A stretch of 64,000 bases of DNA from Variovorax sp. OV700 (GTDB taxonomy: Bacteria; Pseudomonadota; Gammaproteobacteria; Burkholderiales; Burkholderiaceae_C). Shown here piece by piece: positions 22,863-31,332 of this stretch; within the stretch, counting starts at the first letter, position 1, and each line of letters opens with the position of its first letter. The stretch lies in the NCBI RefSeq assembly GCF_900099805.1, contig NZ_FNDR01000014.1, positions 101,531 to 165,530 of the forward strand, written 5' to 3'. Under the pieces are notes generated by a model. That model did no database searches, was not told where the DNA came from, and saw only the letters and a list, made by a program, of their open reading frames with translations. Made by a program: the position numbers and the translations under genes.

Positions 22863-24160
22863 CAGGCGTGGGGAGTGCCGCGCGCGTGGACCGCGCGGTG
22901 CCCGATGTCCTTGCGGTATTGCGCGCCGTCGAAATTGATGCGCGCGGCGACTTCGTAGGCCCGCTGCTGCGCCAGCTTCACGCTGTCGGCCAGCGCGGTC
23001 ACGCACAGCACGCGGCCGCCGCTGGTCTTGAGCTCGCCGTCTTGCTGCGTGGTGCCAGCGTGGAACACCACGGCATCCGGCGCTTCTGGCGGAATGCCGG
23101 TGATGCGGTCGCCCTTGCGCGGCGAGAGCGGATAGCCGTGCGCCGCCATCACCACGCCAAGCGCCACGCGCCGGTCCCACTGCAGCTCGACCTGGTCGAG
23201 CGTGCCGTCGGTGGCGTGCCAGAACACTTCGAACAGGTCGGACTTCAGCCGCATCATGATCGGCTGCGTTTCGGGGTCGCCCATGCGGCAATTGAATTCG
23301 AGCGTCTTCGGGTGCCCGGCTGCGTCGATCATGAGACCGGCGTACAGGAAGCCCGTGTATGGGATGCCGTCTTTTTCCATGCCGCGAATGGTCGGCAGGA
23401 TGATTTCGCGCATGGCGCGCGCATGCACTTCGGCCGTGACGACCGGTGCGGGCGAATACGCGCCCATGCCGCCCGTGTTCGGCCCTTCGTCGTTGTCGAG
23501 CAGGCGCTTGTGGTCCTGGCTGGTGGCCAGCGCGGTCACGTTCTTGCCATCGCACAGCACGATGAAGCTGGCTTCCTCGCCCTGCAGGAATTCCTCGATC
23601 ACGACGCGCGCGCCGCCATCGTTGTGCGACACGCCGAACTTGTTGTCGACCAGCATGAAATCGACCGCCTCGTGCGCCTCTTGCGCGGTCATGGCCACCA
23701 CCACGCCCTTGCCGGCGGCCAGGCCGTCGGCCTTGACGACGATGGGAGCGCCCTTGGCATCGATGTAGGCGTGTGCGGCGGCCGCATCAGTGAAGGCTTC
23801 GTACTCGGCCGTCGGAATCTTGTGGCGCTTCATGAACGCCTTGGAGAACGCCTTGGAGCTCTCGAGCTGCGCGGCCGCCCGCGTGGGGCCGAAGATGCGC
23901 AAGCCGTGGGCGCGGAATTCATCCACCACGCCGGCCGCCAGGGGCGCTTCGGGCCCGACGACGGTGAGCGAGATCTTTTCCTTGGTGGCCCATTCGCGCA
24001 GCGCGGCGGGCTCGCTGATGTCGATGCAGTCGTAGCGCTCGTCGCTCACGGTGCCGCCGTTGCCCGGCGCCACGTACACGCGGCTGACCCGGCTGGCCTG
24101 CGCCAGCCGCCACGCCAATGCGTGTTCCCGGCCCCCTCCTCCAATTACCAGTACCTTCAT
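22862..24160 (-). CDS. purD: Phosphoribosylamine-glycine ligase
   Basis: ATP-grasp enzyme joining phosphoribosylamine and glycine in purine synthesis. The 432 residues show the N-terminal MKVLVIGGGGREHALAWRLA, the ATP-grasp region with VVKADGLAAGKGVVVA, and EFNCRMGDPETQPIMMRL for metal binding. Length matches the family (about 430). It follows yebC after 42 bases and overlaps hemF by one base. Confidence 0.97.
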   Translation of the reverse strand: MKVLVIGGGGREHALAWRLAQASRVSRVYVAPGNGGTVSDERYDCIDISEPAALREWATKEKISLTVVGPEAPLAAGVVDEFRAHGLRIFGPTRAAAQLESSKAFSKAFMKRHKIPTAEYEAFTDAAAAHAYIDAKGAPIVVKADGLAAGKGVVVAMTAQEAHEAVDFMLVDNKFGVSHNDGGARVVIEEFLQGEEASFIVLCDGKNVTALATSQDHKRLLDNDEGPNTGGMGAYSPAPVVTAEVHARAMREIILPTIRGMEKDGIPYTGFLYAGLMIDAAGHPKTLEFNCRMGDPETQPIMMRLKSDLFEVFWHATDGTLDQVELQWDRRVALGVVMAAHGYPLSPRKGDRITGIPPEAPDAVVFHAGTTQQDGELKTSGGRVLCVTALADSVKLAQQRAYEVAARINFDGAQYRKDIGHRAVHARGTPHA

Positions 24161-24202
24161 TCGTGGGCCTTCTTCATTCGCTGTGGATCAATGGTCATTC
24201 AT

Positions 24203-24928
24203 TCATTCGGAAAGTGCGGCGTTGTGATAGACCTCTTGGACATCGTCCAGGTCTTCGAGCACATCGAGCAGCTTCTGCATCCTGGCGGCGTCTTCGCCGA
24301 TCAGTTCGATCGTGTTTTCGGCCCGCATGGTGACCTCGGCCACCTCGGGCTTGAGGCCGGCGGCCTCGAGCGCGTTCTTGACGGTTTCGAAATCGGCGAC
24401 GGCCGTGATCACCTCGATGGCGCCGTCGTCATCGGTGACGACGTCTTCGGCGCCTGCTTCGAGAGCGGCTTCCATGACCTTGTCTTCATCGGTGCCGGGC
24501 GCGAAGATGATCTGGCCGCAGTGCTTGAACTGGAACGCCACCGAGTTTTCCGTTCCCATGTTGCCGCCGTGCTTGGAAAAGGCATGGCGCACCTCGGCCA
24601 CGGTGCGCACGCGGTTGTCGGTCATGGTGTCGACGATGATCGCCGCGCCGCCAATGCCGTACCCTTCGTAACGAATTTCTTCGTAATTGACGCCTTCGAG
24701 ATTGCCGGTGGCCTTGTCGATATTGCGCTTGACAGTGTCGATCGGCAGGTTGACCGCCTTGGCTTTTTCGACCGCCAGCCGCAGCCGGGGGTTGGCACTC
24801 AGGTCACCCCCGCCGGCGCGCGCTGCCACCGTGATTTCGCGAATGGCGCGCGTCCAGAGCTTGCCGCGCTTCTCGTCCTGGCGGCCCTTCCGGTGCTGAA
24901 TGTTTGCCCATTTGCTATGTCCGGCCAT
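24203..24928 (-). CDS. yebC: YebC/PmpR-family protein
   Basis: Conserved 241-residue protein of the YebC/PmpR family, described as transcription regulators and, for some members, translation factors easing ribosome stalling. The N terminus MAGHSKWANIQHRKGRQDEK is diagnostic, followed by YEGYGIGGAAIIVDTMTDNR. It is the first gene of the minus-strand run ending at rng and is divergent from the methyltransferase at 25046. Confidence 0.95.
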   Translation of the reverse strand: MAGHSKWANIQHRKGRQDEKRGKLWTRAIREITVAARAGGGDLSANPRLRLAVEKAKAVNLPIDTVKRNIDKATGNLEGVNYEEIRYEGYGIGGAAIIVDTMTDNRVRTVAEVRHAFSKHGGNMGTENSVAFQFKHCGQIIFAPGTDEDKVMEAALEAGAEDVVTDDDGAIEVITAVADFETVKNALEAAGLKPEVAEVTMRAENTIELIGEDAARMQKLLDVLEDLDDVQEVYHNAALSE

Positions 24929-25033
24929 GGCTTTCTATCTCGCAGTCTTGTGTTTTCAAAGCAGGCTCCGAGTTTACTGTCCGGCGCACACAACGGCTGG
25001 CGAGTCGGCGCCGAGGCGGCGCTCCCTTTTGGT

Positions 25034-25039
25034 GATAAT
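25034..25039 (+). promoter_or_regulatory. Putative -10 element for the pigment-locus plus arm
   Basis: GATAAT (in TGATAAT) lies six bases before the ATG at 25046. Standard spacing would put the transcription start on or next to the A of the start codon, predicting a leaderless mRNA. Confidence 0.45.
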
Positions 25040-25045
25040 CCCCCG

Positions 25046-25834
25046 ATGACGCCATCGCCTTCCGTCGGGCCCGGGAATCCGACCACCCTGCCGCCGCACA
25101 CCCCCTTGCCCCTGTACTACAAGAACGAGGCAGAGCACCAGGCATTCCTGCGCCGCATCTTCGATAGCACCGCCGCCGACTACGACCGGATCGAGAGCGT
25201 GCTCGCGTTCGGCACCGGTCCGTCTTACCGGCGGGAGGCCCTGACGCAGGCCGGGCTTGCCCAGGGTGCGCAGGTGCTCGACGTCGGCATCGGCACCGGG
25301 CTGGTCGCCCGCGAGGCGCTCAAGATCATCGGCCCGGCGGGCCGGCTGGTGGGCGTCGATCCCAGCGTGGGCATGATGGAACAGATCGACCTGCCGGGCG
25401 TGGAGCTGGTTCCCGGCGTGGCGGAGGCGCTGCCCCGCCCCGACGCCAGTTGCGACTTCGTGAGCATGGGCTATGCGATGCGCCACATCAGCGACGTGGC
25501 GGCCGCCTTCAGCGAGTTCCACCGCGTGCTGCGTCCCGGCGGACGCCTGGTCGTGCTCGAGATCACCAAGCCGAACGGCCGCATCGCCACTGCGCTGCTC
25601 AAAGGCTACATGCGCGCTGTGGTGCCGCTGATAGCCCGCGTGGTCGGGCGCCGCTCAAATACCTCGGAGCTGTGGCGCTATTACTGGGACACCATCGAGG
25701 CCTGCATCCCGCCAGAACGCGTGCTGGAGGCACTGCGCGCCGCCGGCTTCACCGACGTGCGCCGGCACGCAAGCCTGGGTGTCTTCTCCGAATACATGGC
25801 CCGCAAACCGGAAACCATCGTCGAGGCCGGCTGA
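25046..25834 (+). CDS. Class I SAM-dependent methyltransferase, UbiE-like
   Basis: A 262-residue methyltransferase. SAM motif I is VLDVGIGTGLVAREALKIIG, followed by LVGVDPSVGMMEQ and the acidic segment CDFVSMGYAMRHISDVAAAF. These features place it near the UbiE/COQ5 methyltransferases, but the protein ends differently and its substrate cannot be read. It begins a four-gene plus-strand run and is separated from the chorismatase by two bases. O- or C-methylation of the aryl head group of a polyene, or a quinone-related role, are both possible; the first is favoured by context only. Confidence 0.82.
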   Translation: MTPSPSVGPGNPTTLPPHTPLPLYYKNEAEHQAFLRRIFDSTAADYDRIESVLAFGTGPSYRREALTQAGLAQGAQVLDVGIGTGLVAREALKIIGPAGRLVGVDPSVGMMEQIDLPGVELVPGVAEALPRPDASCDFVSMGYAMRHISDVAAAFSEFHRVLRPGGRLVVLEITKPNGRIATALLKGYMRAVVPLIARVVGRRSNTSELWRYYWDTIEACIPPERVLEALRAAGFTDVRRHASLGVFSEYMARKPETIVEAG

Positions 25835-25836
25835 CC

Positions 25837-26874
25837 GTGCAAGTCCAGGGCGAAACCTCACATCTGCGCGTCGAGCGCCTTTCACTGCCCGCCTGCCTCG
25901 CGCTGGCCGCGAACGGTGCCGCGCCTTTTGCGGCGCTCGGCTACGGCACACCGCACGAGCTGGCGTGGATGCCAACGGTCAACGCACGCGTTCTTTCGGC
26001 GCAAGGTGCCATGGCCGACGTATGGCACGTGGCCGGTGCGAACGTCGAGTCGGGCACCACCGGCATCGCGCGCTGGCGCACCGACGGCCATTGGCTGCTC
26101 GGCGCCATCGATATCGACGAATCCGCGGAAGAACACAACCTCGCCGAAATTGCCCACCGCGCCTATCGCGATCTGTTCAAGACGCTGGACCAGGCCGCCA
26201 CACCGCACCTGCTGCGCATCTGGAACTACCTGCCGCAGATCAATGCCGACGGCGGCGGGCTGGAGCGCTACCGCCAGTTCAACCTCGGGCGCCAGGAAGC
26301 CTTCTTCGAGGCCGGCCGCGCCGCCTTCGAGGGAGCGCCGGCGGCTTGCGCGCTGGGCATCCACCAGGGTGCGTTGTCGATCCGCTTCCTGGCCGGCCGA
26401 AAGGCACCGTTGCCAGTCGAAAACCCGCGCCAGGTCTCGGCCTACCGCTACCCGGAAACCTACGGGCCGCGCTCGCCCACCTTCTCGCGCGCCGCGCTGG
26501 CCGACATCGGCAATGGCGAGGTGGCGCTGTTCATCTCGGGCACCGCGAGCATCGTGGGCCACGAAACCGTTCATCACGGCGACGTGCTGGAGCAAACCCG
26601 CGAAACGCTGCGCAATCTCGAAGCCGTCATCGCGGCCGCCAACGGGCAGGTGACCCACGTCTCGGGAGCTTTCTCGCTCGCCACGCTCGACTGCGTGGTC
26701 TACGTGCGGCATCCGGCGGACACCGACAAGGTGCGCGGCGTGATCGAGAGCGCGCTCGGCGTCGGCGCGCCGCTGATCCGCCACGCTGTCTACCTGGAGG
26801 CGGACATCTGCCGCAGCGACCTGTTGGTCGAGATCGAAGCCCATGCGGTCGCGCCGGGTCGCCTGCGGGCCTGA
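25837..26874 (+). CDS. Chorismatase/pteridine-dependent dioxygenase-like protein (FkbO/Hyg5/XanB2 family)
   Basis: A 345-residue protein of the chorismatase family. In Xanthomonas, XanB2 converts chorismate to 3- and 4-hydroxybenzoate, which feed xanthomonadin pigment and ubiquinone. Family-like features are LLRIWNYLPQIN near residue 125, the ERYRQFNLGRQEAF segment, and ALFISGTASIVGHETVHHGD towards the C terminus. The GTG start at 25837 is two bases after the methyltransferase stop; longer readings run into that gene. In this locus a hydroxybenzoate would be the natural starter for the aryl ligase on the opposite strand. Which isomer is made cannot be told from sequence. Confidence 0.85.
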   Translation: MQVQGETSHLRVERLSLPACLALAANGAAPFAALGYGTPHELAWMPTVNARVLSAQGAMADVWHVAGANVESGTTGIARWRTDGHWLLGAIDIDESAEEHNLAEIAHRAYRDLFKTLDQAATPHLLRIWNYLPQINADGGGLERYRQFNLGRQEAFFEAGRAAFEGAPAACALGIHQGALSIRFLAGRKAPLPVENPRQVSAYRYPETYGPRSPTFSRAALADIGNGEVALFISGTASIVGHETVHHGDVLEQTRETLRNLEAVIAAANGQVTHVSGAFSLATLDCVVYVRHPADTDKVRGVIESALGVGAPLIRHAVYLEADICRSDLLVEIEAHAVAPGRLRA

Positions 26875-26904
26875 CCCGCTGCGATCGATCGGACCGGCGA
26901 CCCC

Positions 26905-27708
26905 ATGTCGATGACCCGCGTGCTGCGCATTCTCACGGCCATTCCACTCGCGTTGATGCTCTACGCGCTGCTGCTTTTCCTCGGCCTCATTTCGCTGGCC
27001 TGGAATTTCGTCGCCATGCTGCTTTATCCGGTGATGCCGGAGGCGCCGGCCCGCACGCTGGGACGGCTGACCATCGCCTTTGCGTACCGCATGTTCTGGG
27101 GCCTGGCCTCCGTGACCGGGATGATGCGCATCGACGCCAGCTGCCTGGACCCGATGCGCAACGAGCCCGGCGTGATCTTCGTCGCCAACCATCCCACGAT
27201 GCTCGACGCTCTGCTGCTGGTGGCGCGGCTGCCGCGCAGCGCCTGCATCATGAAGGCCGACCTGCTGCACAACATCTTCCTTGGCGCTGGTGCGCGGCTC
27301 GCGCGCTACATCAGCAACGAGTCGGCCCGCACCATGGTGCGGCTGGCCGTGGCCGACTTGCGCAACGGCGGCCAGCTGGTGATCTTTCCCGAAGGCACGC
27401 GCACGGTAACGCCGCCGGTCAACCCCTTCGGCCACGGCGTGACGCTGATCGCCAAGCTCGCACAGGCGCCGATCCAGACCGTGTTCATCGAGACCGACTC
27501 GCCCTATCTCAGCAAGGGTTGGCCGCTGTGGCGCGTGCCGCCGCTGCCCATCGTCTTCAAGCTGCGGCTGGGCGAACGGTTCGCGCCGCTTCCGGACAGC
27601 CACGTGCTGCAATCGGAGCTGGAACAATACTTTCGCCAAAACATGGAACAGCGCGCCACCGACGCGTCCCCCGCATGCCAGACGCCTCGCGCACACACCT
27701 TGTCCTGA
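26905..27708 (+). CDS. Lysophospholipid acyltransferase family protein (PlsC type)
   Basis: A 267-residue membrane-associated acyltransferase. A long hydrophobic N-terminal segment (residues about 10-45) precedes the acyltransferase motifs NHPTMLD (the HX4D catalytic box) and FPEGTR. PlsC-like enzymes in aryl-polyene loci are thought to attach the acyl or polyene chain to a lipid or glycerol carrier. It starts 30 bases after the chorismatase and overlaps the glycosyltransferase by 34 bases. Confidence 0.85.
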   Translation: MSMTRVLRILTAIPLALMLYALLLFLGLISLAWNFVAMLLYPVMPEAPARTLGRLTIAFAYRMFWGLASVTGMMRIDASCLDPMRNEPGVIFVANHPTMLDALLLVARLPRSACIMKADLLHNIFLGAGARLARYISNESARTMVRLAVADLRNGGQLVIFPEGTRTVTPPVNPFGHGVTLIAKLAQAPIQTVFIETDSPYLSKGWPLWRVPPLPIVFKLRLGERFAPLPDSHVLQSELEQYFRQNMEQRATDASPACQTPRAHTLS

Positions 27709-28451
27709 TTCCCAGCTACAACACGGGCGAACGCCTGTTCTCGACGGTCCAAGCGGCGCGCGCTCAGTGGAATCCGGTCTGGGTGGTGGTGGACGGCAGC
27801 ACCGACGGCACGGGCGAGCGCCTGCAGCAAATGGCCGCCAGCGACCCGGGTCTGCGGGTGTGGCTGCTGCCGCAGAACCAGGGCAAGGGCGCGGCCGTTC
27901 TGCACGGCCTCGGCGAAGCGCGCAAGGCCGGCTTCACGCATGCATTGACCATGGATTCCGACGGCCAGCACCCGGCCGATTTGATTCCCGCCTTCATGCA
28001 CGCATCGCAGGTCCGACCCGAAACCATGGTGCTGGGCCGCCCGGTGTTCGATGCCTCCGCCCCGTTGCTGCGCGTGCGCGGAAGGCGCGTGTCCAACGGC
28101 TGGACCCAGCTCGAAACCCTGTTTGCCGGCGTGGGCGATTCGCTTTATGGGTTTCGCGTGTACCCCGTGGCTGACCTCATTGCTGTAATGCAGAAGCAGC
28201 CGTGGATGCGCCGCTTCGACTTCGACACCGAAGCCGTCGTTCGGCTCGCCTGGCGCGGCGTCAAGCCGGTGAACATCGATGCACCGGTGAAATACCTGAC
28301 GGCCGAGGAAGGCGGGGTGTCGCACTTTCGCTATGGGCGCGACAACGTGCTGCTGACGTGGATGCACACGCGGCTGATGATCGAGTTCGTCTTGCGCCTG
28401 CCTGGGCTGCTGTGGCGCAAGGCCAGGCGCTTGCCGCCCTTTCAGGCCTGA
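27675..28451 (+). CDS. Family 2 glycosyltransferase
   Basis: A 258-residue GT-A fold glycosyltransferase. The N terminus LVLIPSYNTGERLFSTVQAA and WVVVDGSTDGTGERLQ are typical of GT2, and MDSDGQHPADLIPAF carries the metal-binding Asp motif. The C terminus (LPGLLWRKARRLPP) is basic and may touch the membrane. The ATG at 27675 lies inside the end of the acyltransferase gene, suggesting translational coupling. Likely glycosylates the lipid-linked aryl polyene; the sugar is unknown. Confidence 0.85.
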   Translation: MPDASRTHLVLIPSYNTGERLFSTVQAARAQWNPVWVVVDGSTDGTGERLQQMAASDPGLRVWLLPQNQGKGAAVLHGLGEARKAGFTHALTMDSDGQHPADLIPAFMHASQVRPETMVLGRPVFDASAPLLRVRGRRVSNGWTQLETLFAGVGDSLYGFRVYPVADLIAVMQKQPWMRRFDFDTEAVVRLAWRGVKPVNIDAPVKYLTAEEGGVSHFRYGRDNVLLTWMHTRLMIEFVLRLPGLLWRKARRLPPFQA

Positions 28452-28468
28452 CATGAACTCGGCGGCGG

Positions 28469-29200
28469 CTAGATCATCCCGCCGTTGATCGAGATCACCT
28501 GCCCCGTGATGTAGGCCGCCTCGTCGCTCACCAGAAAAGAAGCCAGCGCCGCCACTTCCTGCGGCGTTCCGGCACGCTTCATCGGCACCATCTGGTTGAC
28601 CACGGCGGGATCGAACGCCGCATCGGCCATTGGCGAGGCGATGATGCCCGGCGCAATCGCGTTGACGGTCACGCCGCGCGACGCCACTTCGAGCGAGAGT
28701 GCCTTGGTCGCGCTGTTGAGTGCGCCCTTGGCCGCGGCATAGTTGACCTGCCCGCGGTTGCCGGTCAGTGCCGACACCGAGGAGATGTTGAGAACGCGGC
28801 CCCAGCGCGTGCGCATCATCGGCAGCAGTAGCGGCTGTGTCACACGGAAGAATCCGTTAAGCGAAACGTCGATGACCTTGTGCCACTGCTCGGCGCGCAT
28901 GCCGGGCAGCACGGCGTCGTCGTGCACGCCCGCGTTATTGACGACGATCTGCACAGGCCCGCTTTCGAGCATGCGTTCGCACGCCACCCGGCAGGCGTCG
29001 TCGCTGCGCAGGTCGAACACGTGGCACTCGGCCTTGCCGCCCGCGGCCACGATGGCAGTCGCCAGTTGCTCCACCGCTTCGGGGCGCGAGTTGGCATGCA
29101 GCAGCACCGTGGCGCCGTCGCGCGCCAGGCGCTCTGCCATGGCTGCGCCCAAGGCACCGCTGGCGCCGGTGATCAGCGCGCGTTTTCCTTCAAGAGTCAT
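28469..29200 (-). CDS. 3-oxoacyl-ACP reductase, FabG-like
   Basis: A 243-residue short-chain dehydrogenase. It has the Rossmann motif LITGASGALGAAMAERLA, NNAG (VVNNAGVHDDAV), the catalytic Ser in NISSVSALTGNRG and the YAAAK Tyr-Lys pair, plus the FabG-like C terminus ITGQVISINGGMI. Start chosen at MTLEGKRALIT because GGAGG lies seven bases upstream. It is the last gene of the minus arm, convergent with the glycosyltransferase, and would reduce the beta-keto group during polyene chain growth. Confidence 0.88.
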   Translation of the reverse strand: MTLEGKRALITGASGALGAAMAERLARDGATVLLHANSRPEAVEQLATAIVAAGGKAECHVFDLRSDDACRVACERMLESGPVQIVVNNAGVHDDAVLPGMRAEQWHKVIDVSLNGFFRVTQPLLLPMMRTRWGRVLNISSVSALTGNRGQVNYAAAKGALNSATKALSLEVASRGVTVNAIAPGIIASPMADAAFDPAVVNQMVPMKRAGTPQEVAALASFLVSDEAAYITGQVISINGGMI

Positions 29201-29258
29201 GGGTAAACCTCCGCCCTGCGGGCTGTGGTGCGAGTCCCTTCGGGCGGCCGGGCGGGAC

Positions 29259-29732
29259 TCATGGCGTCGTGGCTCCGGTTGCAAGCGGCGTGTTCAGCAC
29301 CACCACGGCGCGGCCTTCGGCCAGTACACGCCCAGCGCTGTCGTTCACCGCGAATTCATAGAGGATCTGGTTCGTGTCGCCCGAGAGGCGCCGCGCCTGC
29401 ACCTGCAGCGCGCCGTCGACGGTCTCAAGCCGCGCAACCGAGAAGCGCACATTGCGCGCGCTCGCAAGGAACCCGGCCGACGGCGTGCTCCCCTCGGCCG
29501 CCAGCAGGCCGCCGTGCAGGGCCATGGCCTGGGCCGCGTACTCGATGGCGTTGGGCGCAAGCAACCCACCCGCCGTCCGCAACGGATTGTCCGGGTGCAG
29601 GTGTGTGCGGGTGCTGCAATGGATGGACTCGGCGTCCCAGCGATCGAGCCGCTCCAGCAGGCACATGCTGCCGCTGTGCGGAATGCGCTCGGCAATGCCG
29701 GCACGGTCGAGCGTCTCCGGGACCATGGTCAC
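29259..29732 (-). CDS. Hotdog-fold 3-hydroxyacyl-ACP dehydratase-like protein
   Basis: About 157 residues of the COG4706-type predicted 3-hydroxyacyl-ACP dehydratases found in aryl-polyene loci. Visible features are IPHSGSMCLLERLDRWD, the central helix with NAIEYAAQAMALHGG, and VRFSVARLETVDGALQVQAR. The start is taken at the GTG overlapping the previous stop (GTGA); an ATG two codons later (29726) is equally possible. It would remove water after ketoreduction to leave trans double bonds. Confidence 0.75.
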   Translation of the reverse strand: MTMVPETLDRAGIAERIPHSGSMCLLERLDRWDAESIHCSTRTHLHPDNPLRTAGGLLAPNAIEYAAQAMALHGGLLAAEGSTPSAGFLASARNVRFSVARLETVDGALQVQARRLSGDTNQILYEFAVNDSAGRVLAEGRAVVVLNTPLATGATTP

Positions 29733-30493
29733 GCGGCGGGCTGCAGGTCGGCCACGAGCAGCACGTTGGCAAAGGGCGTGCCTTCGCTCATCGGAATGCT
29801 CTGCACGCGAAACTCCAGCCGCTGCAGCACCGCCACCCAGTCGGCCAGCGGGCGGCCCCAGGTGGGCGACACCTTGTGGCCGCGAATGCGCGTCACGGTG
29901 CGATCGACCCACTGACTGATGGCGAAGCCGCGCTTGCTCGACGCGTCGCCAATGCGCAGCAGCAGCCGGGCATTCGTATTGCTGCCGCGCCGCAACGCGT
30001 CGCGCACGCGCTGCAGCACGCTGTCTTGGGCGTCGATGTCGACATAGTGCAGCACGTCGAGAATCACGACCAGGTCGCACTCGGGCAGCGGTGCCGTGCA
30101 CATGTCGGCGCAAAGCAGCCGTGGCGCCGGTTGCAGATGCCCGATGGAGGCCGCAGCGCGCGCCACGTCCTTGGGCATCAGTTCGATGCCGGTGTAGTCG
30201 GCCGCCGTCGGCGTGGGCTTCCAGGACGAGGGCCAGCGGCCATGCGCCTGCATGCGGCTCATCGACGCCAGCAAGCTCGCGAAAAGCCCTTGCCCGCAGC
30301 CGATGTCGACCACGCGGCGATGCGCCGAGTCGATCAGGCCGCGTTCGAGCAGCCCGCGAAACACCGGGTCGCGCCCCAGCTTGCCACGCGCGAAATGCCA
30401 GGCGAAGCTGCCGCCCTTCTTGTAGGGAACGGTGGCATCCTCGTGAAGCTCGCGCCAGGCGGTGTCGGTGGAAAAAGGCGGCACAGCGCTCAT
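29729..30493 (-). CDS. Class I SAM-dependent methyltransferase
   Basis: A 254-residue methyltransferase. SAM motif I is VVDIGCGQGLFASLLASM and a later acidic/hydrophobic strand reads CDLVVILDVLHYVDIDAQ. It is flanked by 4-base overlaps with the deacetylase-like gene and the dehydratase. Methyltransferases are normal components of aryl-polyene loci and often modify the aryl ring. Substrate not determined. Confidence 0.83.
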   Translation of the reverse strand: MSAVPPFSTDTAWRELHEDATVPYKKGGSFAWHFARGKLGRDPVFRGLLERGLIDSAHRRVVDIGCGQGLFASLLASMSRMQAHGRWPSSWKPTPTAADYTGIELMPKDVARAAASIGHLQPAPRLLCADMCTAPLPECDLVVILDVLHYVDIDAQDSVLQRVRDALRRGSNTNARLLLRIGDASSKRGFAISQWVDRTVTRIRGHKVSPTWGRPLADWVAVLQRLEFRVQSIPMSEGTPFANVLLVADLQPAA

Positions 30494-31332
30494 GGTTCAA
30501 GGCCTTCCGGCAAGGTGACGGCGCGCAGTCCGCCGGCGCGCAAACGTTCGAGAAGCAAGGGCAATACCTCCAGCAACACGGGGATTCCCTCAGGAGTGCG
30601 CGCGGCATTGCCGTCGTGCAGAAGCAGGATGTCGCGCGCCTGCAGATTGCGGCCGAGGCGCGCCATGACCTTGGCAGGGTCGCCTTCCCGCGTGTCGAAG
30701 CCGCGGCGCGTCCAGCTCACCAGCGACAGGCCGAGCCGGTGCAGCACCGGCTCGAGGAACGGATTGCGCAAACCGGCCGGTGCGCGGAAACAGGTGGGCC
30801 GTTGGCCGGTGGTTTCGGCCAGGATGTCTTGCGCGCGCGCAATCTCGCTGGCAAAACCGCGGGGGCCGAGAAAGGAAAAATTGTGCCGATGGCGCGCAGT
30901 GTGGTTCTGGATGCTGTGGCCTCGCGCCACGATCTCGCGCGCCAATGCCGGGTGCGCAAGCACGCGTTCGGCAATGCAAAAGAAGGTGGCACGCTGGCCG
31001 TGTGCGTCCAGCAGGTCGAGCACCTTGGGCGTGACCTCGGGGTCCGGGCCATCGTCGATGGTGATCGCCACCTGACCCCGGGCGCCGGCCGCTTCAGGCA
31101 GCCGCGTGACGTTGGGCCCCAGCAGGCTGCTGCGCGGCGTGAGCCCCGCGCCGGTGATCAGCGCATGGTTCAGCACGATGGCGCCGATGGCCCAGGGCAT
31201 GGCGCCCGGCACCAGCGCGCCCGCACCGATGGCCGCCACGTGCCAGGCCGCGCTGGCGCGGATGGCCGGCGGCCAGGGCCAGGATTCGGACGGTGCGGCA
31301 GAAGCGGAAGACATGGCGCGGGATTGTCCCAT
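30490..31332 (-). CDS. Polysaccharide deacetylase (NodB-homology) family protein
   Basis: A 280-residue protein with a hydrophobic N-terminal segment (about residues 30-65) followed by a NodB-homology domain. The domain has the catalytic ITIDDGPDPEV, a zinc-site-like HSIQNHTARH, FRAPAGLRNP, and the C-terminal LLHDGN. The ATG at 31332 overlaps the MMPL stop in TGATG; MSSASAAP six residues later is an alternative. It probably removes an acyl group from a sugar or lipid, either on the finished glycolipid or on a carrier. That role is inference. Confidence 0.82.
   Translation of the reverse strand: MGQSRAMSSASAAPSESWPWPPAIRASAAWHVAAIGAGALVPGAMPWAIGAIVLNHALITGAGLTPRSSLLGPNVTRLPEAAGARGQVAITIDDGPDPEVTPKVLDLLDAHGQRATFFCIAERVLAHPALAREIVARGHSIQNHTARHRHNFSFLGPRGFASEIARAQDILAETTGQRPTCFRAPAGLRNPFLEPVLHRLGLSLVSWTRRGFDTREGDPAKVMARLGRNLQARDILLLHDGNAARTPEGIPVLLEVLPLLLERLRAGGLRAVTLPEGLEP

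Noticed and set aside
22863..23555. N-terminal extension of hemF to more than 500 residues
   Set aside because: The extension is purD read in another frame; the true start overlaps the purD stop (TGATG).
22868..25045. Long plus-strand frame running from opposite purD and yebC into the methyltransferase
   Set aside because: Only the part from 25046 resembles a protein; the rest is antisense to purD and yebC.
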